From assembly GCA_021234155.1 (NCBI GenBank), contig JAJEKV010000014.1, positions 11,554,283 to 11,618,282 of the forward strand: 64,000 nucleotides of DNA, read 5' to 3'. Within the stretch, counting starts at the first letter, position 1. Each line of letters starts with the position of its first letter. The position numbers and the translations under genes were made by a program. The notes beneath the pieces are model-generated. The model had not been told where the DNA came from and searched no databases. It saw nothing but the letters and a program-made list of their open reading frames with translations. The DNA comes from Isoetes taiwanensis (taxonomy: Eukaryota > Streptophyta > Lycopodiopsida > Isoetales > Isoetaceae). This document shows, piece after piece, positions 22,014 to 33,317 of the stretch.

Positions 22014-23936
22014 TGTTGCCCCAAAAGGGCAACATACATACTAATCATTGGTTTATGTTTGAAGATTAGGTCAAAGTTTGGAAGACCTTGATAGGGGACA
22101 TTGATGTTGAAGTCAAATTTGGGAAAAGAGAACTTATTTTGAAGTCAAACTATGCACTAGAAAAACTCGGGGTTGACTAAAGATTGGAAGGCATTTTTTT
22201 TGAAGATTGGAAGTTCAAAGTTTGGAAGACCCCATGGTATTTGATCCCATTCCTAGCCATTCTCACTCATTTTTATTCTTGCCCCTTGAAATTTTCTAGC
22301 CTTCTTTTTCTCTATATCTATACTCCCTTTTGTTCACTCTTGCATACCCTATCATATCTTGCCTAATTTTTTTTCCCAATACATCTTTTTTACTATATTT
22401 GCCAAGGTGATCATCCTAAATATTTCTTTATCCACATTCTCCTTTCATTTCATTACCATTAAGATATTTCTCTATCATTACCCATGCACATCCTTTTGAG
22501 TTCCCACCATTCTATTCTTTCTTACTCCATACTCTCTTACTCTCTTGGATCCCATTTGTTTTCTTCTTCTTACCCCATGGTGACCATTGCTTAAGGTATT
22601 TGTGCCACTCATTATAGCCCCAAATGGACTTCAAACTTGAAAAATCACATGGCTATAGTTCCTCATGGTCCAAATTGCTAGATTTCCATATTATAATTGA
22701 ATTATCCCTAAAAGACCTTGTCCAGAAATTTCTAAAATGCCAAAATACGGGCATATTAGGGCATATTAGGGCATATACTCCTCAAAAAATCATAAACCGT
22801 ACGTGAGTTTTGCCAAAAAATATGGTCTTCAACCCTAGGATTTGGAAATCTGCTTATATCCTGCCGGAATTGGATCCTACCGCTCTGTAACCTATCTATT
22901 CTTGGATTCCCTCATTATCTACCCAACAAGCCTAAATTTAAGACCTAATATTCTGGGGCCGTTAATACTAAGAATAAATACATGGGAAACATCTACAGAA
23001 GTTTCAAAGGCCCAAGAAGTATTGAAGCGTCCATTACCATGGCGAGTGCATGATTTCTTGATGATCTCCAAGCTATCTCGAGCATTCCTTAGCCATTGGC
23101 AATGATTCATGGCTAATATTCTTCCATAAATTATTTTCCCAAGATTTTTAACTGAGTTTATTGCTTGAATAGCATGAACACAGTATTATTATGATTATTT
23201 GATTGATACATCAATGAAAATCCCCTGTCAAGTTTGAAAATTTGATCTTTCATTATTTCTGCAACTTTTGCCACCAAAACATTGTTACAGAAGCATTTTT
23301 CGTGATTCAAACTACTATTTTATCTTTTGCACATGCTTTTAGGCTCTATTCAGACCTGTGACAATTGAAATCATGCAAAAATACCTTATAGAACTCAAGA
23401 TACAAAAATTTGCTTGCTGTTTTTCTGTGACAGTTCTGACAGAATTTTTTGATCGACTTTGAATCTTTTTTCCCTCATACCAGTTCCAAATCAAGCCAAG
23501 TTTTTTCCACATGTACCTACAATTGTTTTCTCATAGTCATTTCAAGAATCATATAAAAAGGATCAGTAAATCTCGAGATATCATCATTTGAGTGTGCAGA
23601 CCTCATTTTATCTCAGGGAAGTGCACTGGCCAGATTTTCTGTCAACTTTGAACCCGATTTTCTCAGCCATTCCAGATCCAAATTGAGTCAAGTTTTTTTC
23701 CACATATCACCACAACTTTTTTCTGATTTCTCCTTCAAAAATAATTTGAAAAGGATCAGTACATCTCGAGATATTCATGTCTGAGTGCAACTGCCTTATT
23801 TTTCTTCAGGGATCCTAAAAGTAATTGATCTTTTCTTGCAAATTTTGCACCAAGATTGGTTGCCTTAAGCAACCTGGAGGTCCTAACCATGTAGGCTCCA
23901 TTGAGGTTGGTCCAGGTGCCAGGTTTTGGATCAACA
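22014..23936 (+). repeat. 3' LTR of element C
   Basis: It matches 17880-19805 nearly end to end with scattered substitutions and one- to few-base indels; the triplicated phrase here reads GGGCATATTA. It ends ATCAACA at 23936, then the GGTAC target copy. Confidence 0.93.
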
Positions 23937-23941
23937 GGTAC

Positions 23942-24795
23942 TCTTGAAGTTTGCTGAGGAGGATGTGAAGACGATCTGCAAAATCCCGGGCTGACTCCGT
24001 GGGCTCTTGCTGAAGATCATTGAGTTGCTTGAGAAGAAGTTGATCATCATCTGTGGTGCCATAATGAGAAAGGAAAGCAGTCTTCATGTCTGTCCAGTTT
24101 TGTTTCCAATGGCTTTTGTTTGCCATGAACCATTGATGAGGAGAGCCCCGCAGCGTGGTGGAAAAGATGTGGAACTTCAGTTGTGGTTGAGCGTGACCAT
24201 TTAGGACAGCCAGAGCCTCAAATTCTTCCATGTGGGCTTGAGCACTTTGATCTAATGGTTTGCCTTTAGTACTGCCAAAAGTGGGATAAGTCAATTTGAG
24301 AGTCTGAAAAGAAGACGGACCTTGCGCATAGAGCGGCTGAGTAGGAGGAGGCACATAATGAGGTGGTACAGCCATAGTCTCGGTATGGTGTGTCAGAGGG
24401 GCAGAAAAACCTTGAGAGTCTTGAAAAGGAGCATCCTGTGGGGAAGGTCCTCGAGAGCTTTGTTCGTGAGGTTTGAGATCTGTGAGAGTGTAAACTGGAA
24501 GAGTATGTTGAAAAGAAGAGGATTGGGGATATGTCTGAACCTGGGGAGGGCCGAAAGAGACATGTGGATAACCCATTCCGCCAGGGGGAGATGATGGTTG
24601 TGAAGGCAGAGGAGTATGGCCAGAGGAGATATGAATGTAGGCACTCTGGGAGTGTGGAAATAAGCTAGAGGGGGAGCAGTGTATGATGAGGAGATTGAGG
24701 TTGTGAACAATGTTTACACGGGGAGGAGAGCTAGGGCGAGTGAACACGGGGAGTAGGTGGCGCATTACCTTACAAAGGGAAGAAGCGGAGACCAC
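23942..24795 (-). pseudogene. Element D gag N-terminal half
   Basis: Minus-strand frame with a Pro/Ser/Gln-rich N-terminus and then the retrotransposon gag capsid region: LTYPTFGSTKGKPLDQ, HIFSTTLRGSPHQWF, AFLSHYG, LLLKQLNDLQQEPTESARDF. It stops at the edge of element C (23937-23941 is the target duplication). Reading continues in frame at 17879 when C is removed. Its 5' side merges into the host gene remnant at about 24710-24800. No D 5' LTR or primer site was seen there. Confidence 0.85.
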
Positions 24796-25899
24796 TATTT
24801 CTGTCGCCTCAAGAACAATTCCGAATGTTCAAAAGCAATGCACCCCTCAAGGAGAAGGCGCAATGCTAGCGCGGGAGCGTGAGATCATGGAGCAAAATAT
24901 GGAGTCTATGCTTGGTAATATTCCAACGGTAATGTTACACTTGGGGAATACGACTATGGTAGTTCCCGATACAAGCCAGGATGATCATGCAAGCTCAGAT
25001 TCAACCACTGAGATTAGGAATCAAAAACCTGAGGTAGCTTTCATAGAAGAGAACGTGTCCGAACTAAACCATGGAGTTGGTGCTTCTAGCAGTAAGCATC
25101 CGGGGAGTGAAGTAGATGCTACGCTCTTTGGGGATGACCACAAAGGCTTTGATGGTGAAAGGTAATTCATGCGGTAGCGATATGTAAAAATACCGGCCGG
25201 ACAAAATGCGCTTGGTGTGTATTGCAGACAATTTTTGTATGGCTAACTCTTTGTTTTCCATGGTTCAGGGCTCCACCTGCTTGTGACAAAATTATTGTGT
25301 TCGATCTGAATGGTGTCCTATGTAAAACATTTTCCAAGAAGCTTATTAACAGGGATGACTACGAACAAGTCCCTCTAGAATCGAATACTAAGTGGATCTA
25401 TCCCGCCCACACTTAGAAGATATAATGAATGAGGTGTTGATTGTTTTCGATTTGTCATCCGGTCCTCAATGGAACCTTGAAATATTGAAGAAGTTCTTAG
25501 GGTGTTATCAGGAATGAATAGAGACTTTGTGACAATTTGGGTCCAAACTAAGTGTATAAAGTTTCCACATCCAAGAGATCCGGATGGCAAACCGGTCTTC
25601 GTAAACATCTTGGTACTATGATGGACCAGCTTGGCATTCAAAAGAAAGAGGACATCATAATAATAGATGATGATGCTCTTAAGTGCTTTTATAATCAAGG
25701 TCAGGCTCTAAATCCACCAAGTTATACTCCACTAGATTACTCAACAGATCTAGTACTATTCATGTCCATCATGAGTGGATTGGCTGCTGGTAAAACAGTA
25801 TCAGATGTTGTCAAAACGCATCCAGAACTAGATCGGACTAAGGAGATTGATCCCTATCTTGAGAGTTATTTGACAAAGAAAGGATTAGTCCATCCATGA
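24750..25899 (+). pseudogene. FCP1/NLI-interacting-factor-like HAD phosphatase, truncated and broken
   Basis: A spliced host gene. Exon up to 25161 encodes a Ser/Glu-rich disordered segment. A GT-AG intron (about 25162-25268) joins to an exon with KIIVFDLNGVLC, the HAD motif I (DxNG form common in plant FCP1-homology proteins), then FVTIWVQTKC (about 25517), DPDGKPVFVKHLG and EDIIIIDDD (about 25648), the motif IV acidic pair region. Such proteins remove phosphate from Ser/Thr of nuclear partners, or are uncharacterised. The middle (25416-25550) needs two frame changes, and the 5' end runs into element D. The C-terminal 115-residue frame (25552-25899) is intact. Probably a pseudogene. Confidence 0.72.
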
Positions 25900-25997
25900 T
25901 ATAATCTTCATATCAAGTGAATACAATGTAAAAAGTGTTCTGTGTATATTGATGTGTTGTTATCTACAATCAAACACCACATTCTTCTCACTAAAAC
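25900..25997 (+). other. 3' flank of the phosphatase gene
   Basis: About 98 bases of AT-rich 3' UTR-like DNA run from the stop codon to the start of the element A LTR. The last five bases, AAAAC, would be the left target copy of A. The right copy cannot be checked because the 3' LTR of A is truncated. Confidence 0.5.
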
Positions 25998-27658
25998 TGT
26001 GACGTTCCACGTATTTATACGGTATACGTAACGTATTCATACGGTATACGTATAAATATACCGACACGTCACCCATTAAAGGTACGCCACCATGGGGTAT
26101 TGTAACCTAGGGGGTTGACCTAAAAGGGATTAAATTAGCTATGCTAATTTAACCATTAAAGATAATAACCTATAATTTAGGGAATTAGGGTTTAAATGGA
26201 TTAATTAGGTTAATTAATGCTTTGGGAAGGCGCCACCTGGCCTAAATCGATTGGCCAGCATGGGGACTTCCAAATTGGGCTGTCAACCTGATCCCTATCC
26301 CTAATTGACTCCCAAAAATTGGTCCAAAGGGCAGGTGAGCCTACCCCCGCCAAGCCGTGGCGCCACCATACCAAGCACTTATACCTGTGTAGCTGAAGCT
26401 GAGCACTAAGACCCAGGAAGATGGAAGCACCAAACGATAACGGGTCCAGTCGGAACTCAGGTGGGTGGCTAGTATAGCCTGTGAAATCTAGGGTAGCGCC
26501 CCTGTTGGGCACTGGATGGGTGTGTTTCTCTGTTTTCTCTATGTTTTACTTGTAGGAACTAACCCTTGATTGTAAAGGTGAGTTCTCTTTATTTCCGATT
26601 TCGGGTCTTGCTCTTAAAGGATGGATTGATAGTTCTTTGCATAGCTTTACTCTGGAAATGGGGGAATAAAGGGGGTAGAGACCTACGAGCCATGTTATAG
26701 GTTGATCCCGGTATTTCCCACTAGTTGCTGACTTTGTGTACAAAAGAGACCACCGAAGTCGTGGGCTATGGAGTGACTTAGCACCAAACAAGGGACCACA
26801 GTGGTGAAGCGGGGGTGGGGTCTTGCCACGAACATAAAAGGCTCACGAGACTCCCTCTGGTGGACTAGGCCTAATAGCCGGGCCAAGTGAGCTAGGCGCG
26901 ATCGAGGCGGGTATGGGTGCGACACTCCTGGATGCGAGAGGTGTGTGACGCATGAAGCATCACGTGCTTTGAGTAGATTTAGGGTGAGTAAATTAAGATG
27001 CGGATGCGGGGGAGTGTGATGCAAGACGTATTCTCTAGTCCACCCATGGAACCCTTGTGATCTGGAAGGGGGCGCTTCCCAGGCCTGCCTCATCGGGACG
27101 GGGCTTCATGAACCCCGTAGTAGGCTCGAAGGGTGATACCTTGAGTGCTGTGTATCCCAGGAAGGCTATAGTAGCGCCATAACATGATTGACTCATCACG
27201 CAAAGTGTGCACGGAGGGGCGGATGGAGTGGACAACCCTAGCCCGATGTTCTATGCCGATAGCGCCGGGTTATACCTCTGTCTGTGATCTCGTGGAGACC
27301 GAGCCGTGATCTATCCTCCGTGAGTCAGGAGAGGGGGTAGAACCTGGGGTTTGGGGTGTTTTCCTTAGGGTTAGATGCATATTCTGTGCCGTTGGTATTT
27401 GGATGGATGTTCCACCCTTCGTGGTGGATATTTATATATATATTCGTGCTGTGTGCTAACATTGTATTCACGCTTCCGTGACTTAGGAGTCCCACGCGTG
27501 GGCTGAATGACACCTCCGTGTCCTTCACTCGGGCATCTCTCCATAGATGGCCCGGGATAGACGGAGGGCCCTGCTCATGGCGAGATGGTCGCCGTGGGAG
27601 GGGAAAGTCCCCGTATGTATACGGTAGGGGTCGTATATATATTGAGGGGCGTCCGCGG
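25998..27658 (+). repeat. 5' LTR of element A
   Basis: Starts TGTGACGTTCCACG. GTGACGT (25999-26005) and ACGTCAC (26066-26072) form an inverted pair enclosing two direct copies of a CGTATTYATACGGTATACGT phrase. A TATATATATA stretch lies at about 27433-27442. Homology to the 3' LTR is seen to about 27516. The exact 3' edge is uncertain but must lie at or before the primer site at 27659. Confidence 0.85.
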
Positions 27659-27676
27659 TGGTATCAGAGCATGGTT
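27659..27676 (+). other. Primer binding site of element A (initiator Met tRNA type)
   Basis: TGGTATCAGAGC starts at 27659, the standard plant tRNA-iMet-complementary primer site used by chromoviruses and many Copia elements. Confidence 0.88.
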
Positions 27677-28068
27677 CTGGGAAGCCAAACTATTGCACTG
27701 GCCACATACTAACTCGTTAGATCGTTAGCTAGTGAGTGAGGATTTTTGTAGTATGAGATTTGGGTGGTGTAGTAGATGTCGTCATGATTGACTTAATGTG
27801 GTTTAAGTGTAATTAAGAGGAGTGTACCCGGTGCAAAACCCTAACCCTAAGTGGCGGGCAGGGGGTACCCGAGTGTTGCTGGCGACGGTGGCGACATCGA
27901 GGTAGGGGGTGCCCGCCACCTTAAAAAAAAAAAAAAAAAAAGAAAAAAGAAAATATAATATAATGATAATAATGAGTCAAGCCTCGAGCCGTGCCCAGAA
28001 AGTTTAAAAGTGACGTTCACTTCTTACTCCTTCTGTTTTCTTCCTCCTCCCGTCTTCCGTCTGCAGTA

Positions 28069-30206
28069 ATGGATTACGCTGGGCGCCTAGCATGGTACAT
28101 CGGAGGCGAGCAATGGGATCCTCAGGTTCCCTACCCTCTCTTGGATCCCATGTTGCGATTATGCGATCGACCTCATCCGACAACATGCGGGCACACCTTG
28201 ACTATGGCACCTTCCTAGAGTTTTATGATGAAATCCTGCCCTTGGTGAGTTTTTGGAGAGCGCCTCAACCCTATCTTCATAGGGATATCTTAGAGCACAT
28301 ATTTGGGGATGATCGCCCACGGTTATGACATTCTTAAGGGCATTCTCGGGCGTGCTAAGCGCCCCCATCATTGTGGCTCTAACATTTTGTATTTTGAGGC
28401 CCGTTTGCCCTTGCTCTTATCATGGATAGGTATATTGGACGGCACCGATACCGGCCTTAGAGCAAGCCAAGTTCCCACTTCCTCCGGATCGAGGAGGATG
28501 AGCGGATCGGCTATGCCGACTTTGTAAGATGGAAGAAATTGGCCCAGAGAGAAGCCTTTACACCGTAGTAAAGGGTCAAGCTCTTGTCGGCCTAAGCTCC
28601 CTTCCTACTATTAAGGTTGGGGATCAAGATTACTTACTGTTGAGTGACATTCAATGGGCATATCAGCATATCGCCAATAAGGGTAAGCGTAAGGCGGCTC
28701 ATCTTCTATATGGCGAGTATTGTCCGGGGCGAGAATGACTTCATCGATTATTCTCGACCCGTTTATGTGCCGAAGAGATCCACCAATGCGCTCAACTATC
28801 GCCTCTTGATGTTGAGCCCTATCAGCACACTCTTATCCTTACGCCCGACTAATGATTCAGTGGTACTTTCGTCCTCGGTTCACGAATCGGCTTTCCATGC
28901 TCTTGGGGCCACATGTGCCCAACATCAACGATGTTGTCGTCAAGATCGAAGAGCGACCCAACCATGGAGGATCTATGTGATGAGGGCCGGTATGCCCGGG
29001 AGGAGAAGGATTTTGCCATGGAGGAGGAGGCGCCCCGAACTTGAGTTCGAGTTGGCCTCTTCAACCCATCCCACGGTTCGAGGGGTTGAAATGCCATATT
29101 ACCGGTTCTTCTTGTCGGCTTTACAAGCGAGGCGAGGTTCTCTTCTTTGCTAAAGCAATTGCACCTGAAGCAAAGGTTTTGTTTTGGGCACTTAGGGCAC
29201 TTTCTATGACCGCCGGCCATAAGAAGTTGCCCACTAACCTTGAGCAGATTGTTTTGGTAAATCGTGATCTAGCCATTGCAGTATTTGATCACGATATCGG
29301 TTCTTGGATGAACATGAGTCTGCTAGTTGCAGCACCTTTGGCTACAAATGTTCCTCCAGAGATAGCTTCATCGGCTGCCTCATCAGTTAACCCTAGTGTG
29401 CTACTCAACACCAGGCGAGCGCGAGTTTGACACCCAAGCACAAGATGAGAAAGGGTCGACCTCTTAGTTCTAAAATTTATTGGATCATTGTATGCAGTTT
29501 CATGTAATTTTGATTGGCATTACCTTTAATGGGCCAACACCTAATCTATGTACTATTCTCTTATATATGTTTAGGATATCTCCTTATATTTTCTTGTACT
29601 GTTGAGAACCATTGAATTGTCTTCTCCCTTCAATGCTTAGTTCTCTTCCTTTAAGTTGGAATATAAGGAAATGGTTCAATGTATATATATGTATTCTGTC
29701 GTCTTGCGGGCGAGACTTTCGAGGAATATGAAGAAAAGGATTGACGACGATACCAAGAGATGATCGGGGCCTCTGAGGACAAGATTTGACGCCAAAGATA
29801 TGGGGAGTACCAGGAACAAGGCGGTGATTATGAGATGGAGGAACCCGAGAAGAAGCCTTATGATCGAGAAAAGGGGATGGAGGTAGTTAACATTCTCAGA
29901 GAACGGGCCTTTGACGACCTGAAGCAGACCCTTCGCCGCACATGGGACTATTGGGATATGTCCAGGCACGAAGCTTTCGAGGATGCCAACGACCACCTAT
30001 GGCAAATCTTCTATGCATTAAGGAGACTTTTCAATCTCCTTATTATTAGCCCACATGGGACTACCAACTGTTATCGTCCGGGCTGGAGCGCGTTACAAGC
30101 TTCGTCAGACATGCACGTGAAAGTGTTCGCTATTCTATTATGTACCCTTTTGCGAACCCCTAGGTCCGGACCCTCGTTTTGTTTTGCTATGCTTCAGTGT
30201 GACTAA
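28069..30206 (+). pseudogene. Unidentified coding-like segment between PBS and gag of element A
   Basis: From the ATG at 28069 several overlapping frames have coding character but no familiar gag motif. They include WDPQVPYPLLDPMLRLCDRP, then FLEFYDEILPLVSFW (28220), then QDYLLLSDIQWAYQHIA (about 28625), then KRGEVLFFAKAIAPEAKVLF (about 29128) and LPTNLEQIVLVNRDLAIAVF (about 29230), closing at 29430. A second acidic/basic piece lies at 29700-30206 (EEPEKKPYDREKGME). This is about 2 kb of extra sequence upstream of the recognisable gag. It could be a diverged gag N-terminus, an additional ORF or captured host sequence. Many frameshifts are present. Confidence 0.4.
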
Positions 30207-30324
30207 GGAAGTACCCAATGTATAAAATCCACATTGCATTATATAACTTTAAGTTGATAACTACCTTGATTGTGAAGTTCTTCAATGTAGCGATTGTTTT
30301 GACTTATAATCAAAATCTTTTCTC

Positions 30325-31650
30325 TTGTCTTCTCTTATTCACTCTTACTTGATTACTACCCAAAATGATCTTGTTGTGAGACTTGATGTTCCTGAAATTC
30401 TGCTTATATCTTTTTATGCTCAATATAGGCCCAGTTACGCCGCTTTGGCGAACACCCTCGAATGCCGATGGGTTAACCCCTGGCGAGGAACTTATGTTGA
30501 TGAAAAGGCAACTAGTTGAGTTGCGGACTTATGTACTAAATGTCAACCCACTGCAGCATATCCAGGAGGATGGACCGGAGTTACCTCCGTTACCGCCAAG
30601 TCCCCACCACAAAGCTGACCTTACACTGAATCGATCCCCCACCCGTGCTGAGGGAGGCGGATTCCAAGCGTCATCGAGGTTCCTCTAGGGACACAGTGCA
30701 ACATCCTCCCGGTCGGCAACCCGAGACTTACGAGTACATACATGTCATCCGGTGGCCATGCACATCGCCGGGACAAGGAGTACCAAAAAACGGTTGATAC
30801 AGCCATAACCAGTATATGGAAAAATAGGAAATTGGCCCAATTTGATGGTAAATCTAGAGGTGGGCTGAATGCGTAGTCCCTGGCTCAATTGAAATGAAGG
30901 AGTTTGGGAAATCCTATGGCATGACGAAAAGGATACGAGGGGAAGGTTGCCACCACAAACCTTAGGTGATTTGCTGCATGATTTGGTGGAAGGGCTATGC
31001 CAGAGCCAAGCATCTGGACAGAAGCAGGTGCAAGTTCAAAAAGTTTGCCAAGGCCTTTAAGTCGCATTATGTGCCTCGTGCGCACAAATGCCAACAGATC
31101 CATACCTTCTACGGGTTAGAACAGAAGGGTATGTCAGTTCAGGCCTGGCGATGAATTCATGCTTTGAGAACATGCGTACCAAGGATGAATGAAAAGAGGG
31201 TGATTGGAGGGCTACGTTGAAGGGTTGGCCCCATCCATTAAGCGAATGGTTAAGGCCATAGACCGAAATCGATTCGCGAGAAAGGAGGCTAAGGCATTAA
31301 GCCTCGAGGAGGACACACCAAGGAACCCGGTATCCTGGCGTCCTGCTCCTTACTCGCATGCCCCACGCTCGGCCCACACCTTACAAACCCCGCTCACCAA
31401 GTCCAGGGGCCCCTCGTGAGAACTCTTATGGCCGCCCGAAAAAAAAGTCACCTTCAACATGCCCGACAAACCCGGAATAATGTCGGCAAGGAAGTTCGAA
31501 TCTCTTACGCCTATTCCCAAAGAGGCCCGAGATCGTTCACGTAGGGATAAGGCATGTTACGGTGTATCGCGACCGGCCACTACATGCAAAATTGCCCTTA
31601 TGTCACACAGTTGCCTACGGCCATGGGCGATCTCGATTGGGACGATGCGG
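30325..31650 (+). pseudogene. Element A gag, broken
   Basis: Recognisable capsid-type features: LTPGEELMLMKRQLVELRTY (about 30470), KFKKFAKAFKSHYVPRAHK (31025-31085), then FYGLEQKGMSVQAWR (31110-31154), and GYVEGLAPSIKRMVKAIDRN (about 31208). The layout F-x-x-Y-VP...MSVQ-x-WR is the usual retrotransposon gag core. Near 31554 a zinc-knuckle-like string (TGHYMQNCPYV in one frame, its first Cys in another) marks the nucleocapsid end. At least four frame changes occur. Confidence 0.75.
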
Positions 31651-31769
31651 AGTCTACACTACTGTCGAGGGCGAGGCTCGAAAGTACATTCACGGTCGTC
31701 TCATATCCTTGCAGCCATTGGCGGCAATCTTGAAAGTCGATATACATTATTTCTACCATAGGCCAAGTA

Positions 31770-32166
31770 GGCAGTAAGCCTTTCATAATTTTGATGGATA
31801 CGGAAGTACACATAATTTTGCTTCTCCTAGAATAGCCCGTGTATTGCAGCTTGAAGCGTTGAGGTCCGGCCGAGGGCCGTCACCTTAGCCGATGGTAAGA
31901 TCAGGGCACACTCATGGTCGCATTAACCTTTAAGATGCGGTTGTCGGGTGCACGGTTGCTTTGGGTGCGAGATAATGGATATTGGCAAATATGATCTTAT
32001 TGTTGGTATGGAATTCTTGGCATCTGCAAAGGCCAATATAGACTGCGAGAAACGGGAAGTTACCTTCAACGCCGCCAATGGAGCCCGCGTGACTATAAAA
32101 GGTGATCCATTCAACCCTATTATGCAGTCTATGTCCCTCAAGCAGTTAGATAAAGCTATACGCTAA
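31770..32166 (+). pseudogene. Element A protease, broken
   Basis: The aspartic protease active site reads GSTHNFASPRIARVLQL from about 31804, with the preceding LMDT in another frame: one base appears lost inside the DTGS motif. The C-terminal half is open at 31975-32166 (YDLIVGMEFLASAKANIDCE). Confidence 0.8.
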
Positions 32167-32194
32167 GGATAAGCTCCTGCGTCATACATCGGGC

Positions 32195-33000
32195 TTGCCT
32201 CCATTGATTCGAGATGCTAAAGCGAAGCAAATCATAGACACCTTGCCAAAGGGGATTGCCAGTCTTCTCCGAGAGTTTAGCGATCTCTTCCCAGATGAGA
32301 TCCAGAAGCTTCCTCCTTTTAGAGGGGTAGAATGTGAGATAGTTTTAGAACCAGGTACTAAGCCTACCAAAGAAGGCCCGTCCGCATGAGTCCCCTGAGT
32401 TGGCGAGAGCTTAAGAAGCAACTTCGGGGAGTTACTAAACCTAGGATTCATTAGGCCTAGTGTTTAGCCTTTTGGCTCCTATCCTTTTGTTAAGAAAAAG
32501 GATGGCTCCTTGAGGATGTGCATTGATTATAGGCAGTTCAATAAGCATACCATTAAGAATCGCTATGCTTTGCCTAGGCGAGATGATCTAATGGACCGGT
32601 TGCAAGGGGCCAAATATTTCTCAAAGATTGATTTACGCTCTGGATACCACCATCGGATAAGGATAAAGGAGGAGGACATCCATAAATCGCTTTTCGCACT
32701 AGATATGGGCATTATGAGTTTGGATTATGCCTTTTGGATTAACTAATGCTCACCGCAACTTTCATGCGGTTGATGAATGGCGTCTTCGCCAATACTTGGA
32801 TGATTTTGTTGTTATTTTCTTCTCGACATTCTCATCTATAGTAAAACTTTGGAGGAGCATGAGCAACATCTTAGGTTGGCCCTACAAAAGCTAAGAGCGC
32901 CATCGACTCTTCGCCAAGTTCTCTAAATGCAAGTTTGCCACTCCCAAGGTGGATTATTTGGGGCATATCATTTCAGCGAGAGGGAATTGCTACAGATCCG
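32195..33000 (+). pseudogene. Element A reverse transcriptase, broken
   Basis: Segments in order: FSDLFPDEIQKLPPFRGVEC (32278), [20 protein letters not shown] in part (32483-32535), [20 protein letters not shown] (32565), [15 protein letters not shown] (32619), then a catalytic box YLDDFVVIF at about 32794-32820 in another frame. The thumb follows with several frame changes up to about 33000. RT copies the element RNA to DNA. This copy is not translatable as read. Confidence 0.85.
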
Positions 33001-33043
33001 GCAAAAGATAGAAGCGAGAAGGGATTGGCCTATTCCGTAATGT

Positions 33044-33317
33044 TTGAAGTTCAAGTTTCTTGGGACTCGCATGGGATATTATCGGAAATTTGTTAAGGAT
33101 TTTGCAACAATTGCCGCACCTCTTACTGATCTTACAAAGCATGAGAAGGTGAAGGATTGGATGGAACATTGGAAAGCGAAAGTCCAGGTAGGTTTTCAGA
33201 AGCTTAAGGATGCTTTAACGTCTGCACCAGTCCTCACGTTGCCCGATCCTGAAAAGGATAAACTAGTGGCAACGGATGCTAGTAAGATTGCTACCGGTGG
33301 AGTCCTAATGCAGGAGG
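33044..33317 (+). pseudogene. Element A connection and RNase H, left part
   Basis: Frame 33044-33317: YYRKFVKDFATIAAPLTDLT (connection), QKLKDALTSAPVLTLPDPEK, then the RNase H start VATDASKIATGGVLMQ. It is cut by element B after base 33317. The same protein continues in frame at 44445 when B and one target copy are left out. Confidence 0.88.

Larger units (their letters stand above)
17880..23936 (+). mobile_element. Element C: complete non-autonomous LTR retrotransposon
   Basis: LTRs at 17880-19805 and 22014-23936 (1926 and 1923 bp, visibly near-identical), TG...CA ends, and perfect target duplications GGTAC at 17875-17879 and 23937-23941. A primer binding site directly follows the 5' LTR (19809). 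The 2.2-kb interior encodes only a gag-like segment and an unidentified ORF, with no protease, RT or integrase, so it needs enzymes in trans. Its LTR termini and primer site match those of element B, which has pol and could be a helper-type relative. The insertion is younger than D, which it splits. Confidence 0.92.
13866..24750 (-). mobile_element. Element D: Tat/Athila-like Ty3/gypsy, both LTRs lost
   Basis: Order on the minus strand is gag - protease - RT (deleted) - RNase H - integrase, interrupted by C. Both ends are truncated: the left end within integrase, the right end near the gag start against a host gene. Long open frames survive, yet the RT palm deletion and integrase Asp-to-Asn change make it inactive. 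Confidence 0.82.

Noticed and set aside
17880-23936. Segmental duplication of a gene flank (18.0-19.8 kb repeated at 22.0-23.9 kb)
   Set aside because: TG/CA ends, primer site and GGTAC target duplication show these are the two LTRs of element C.
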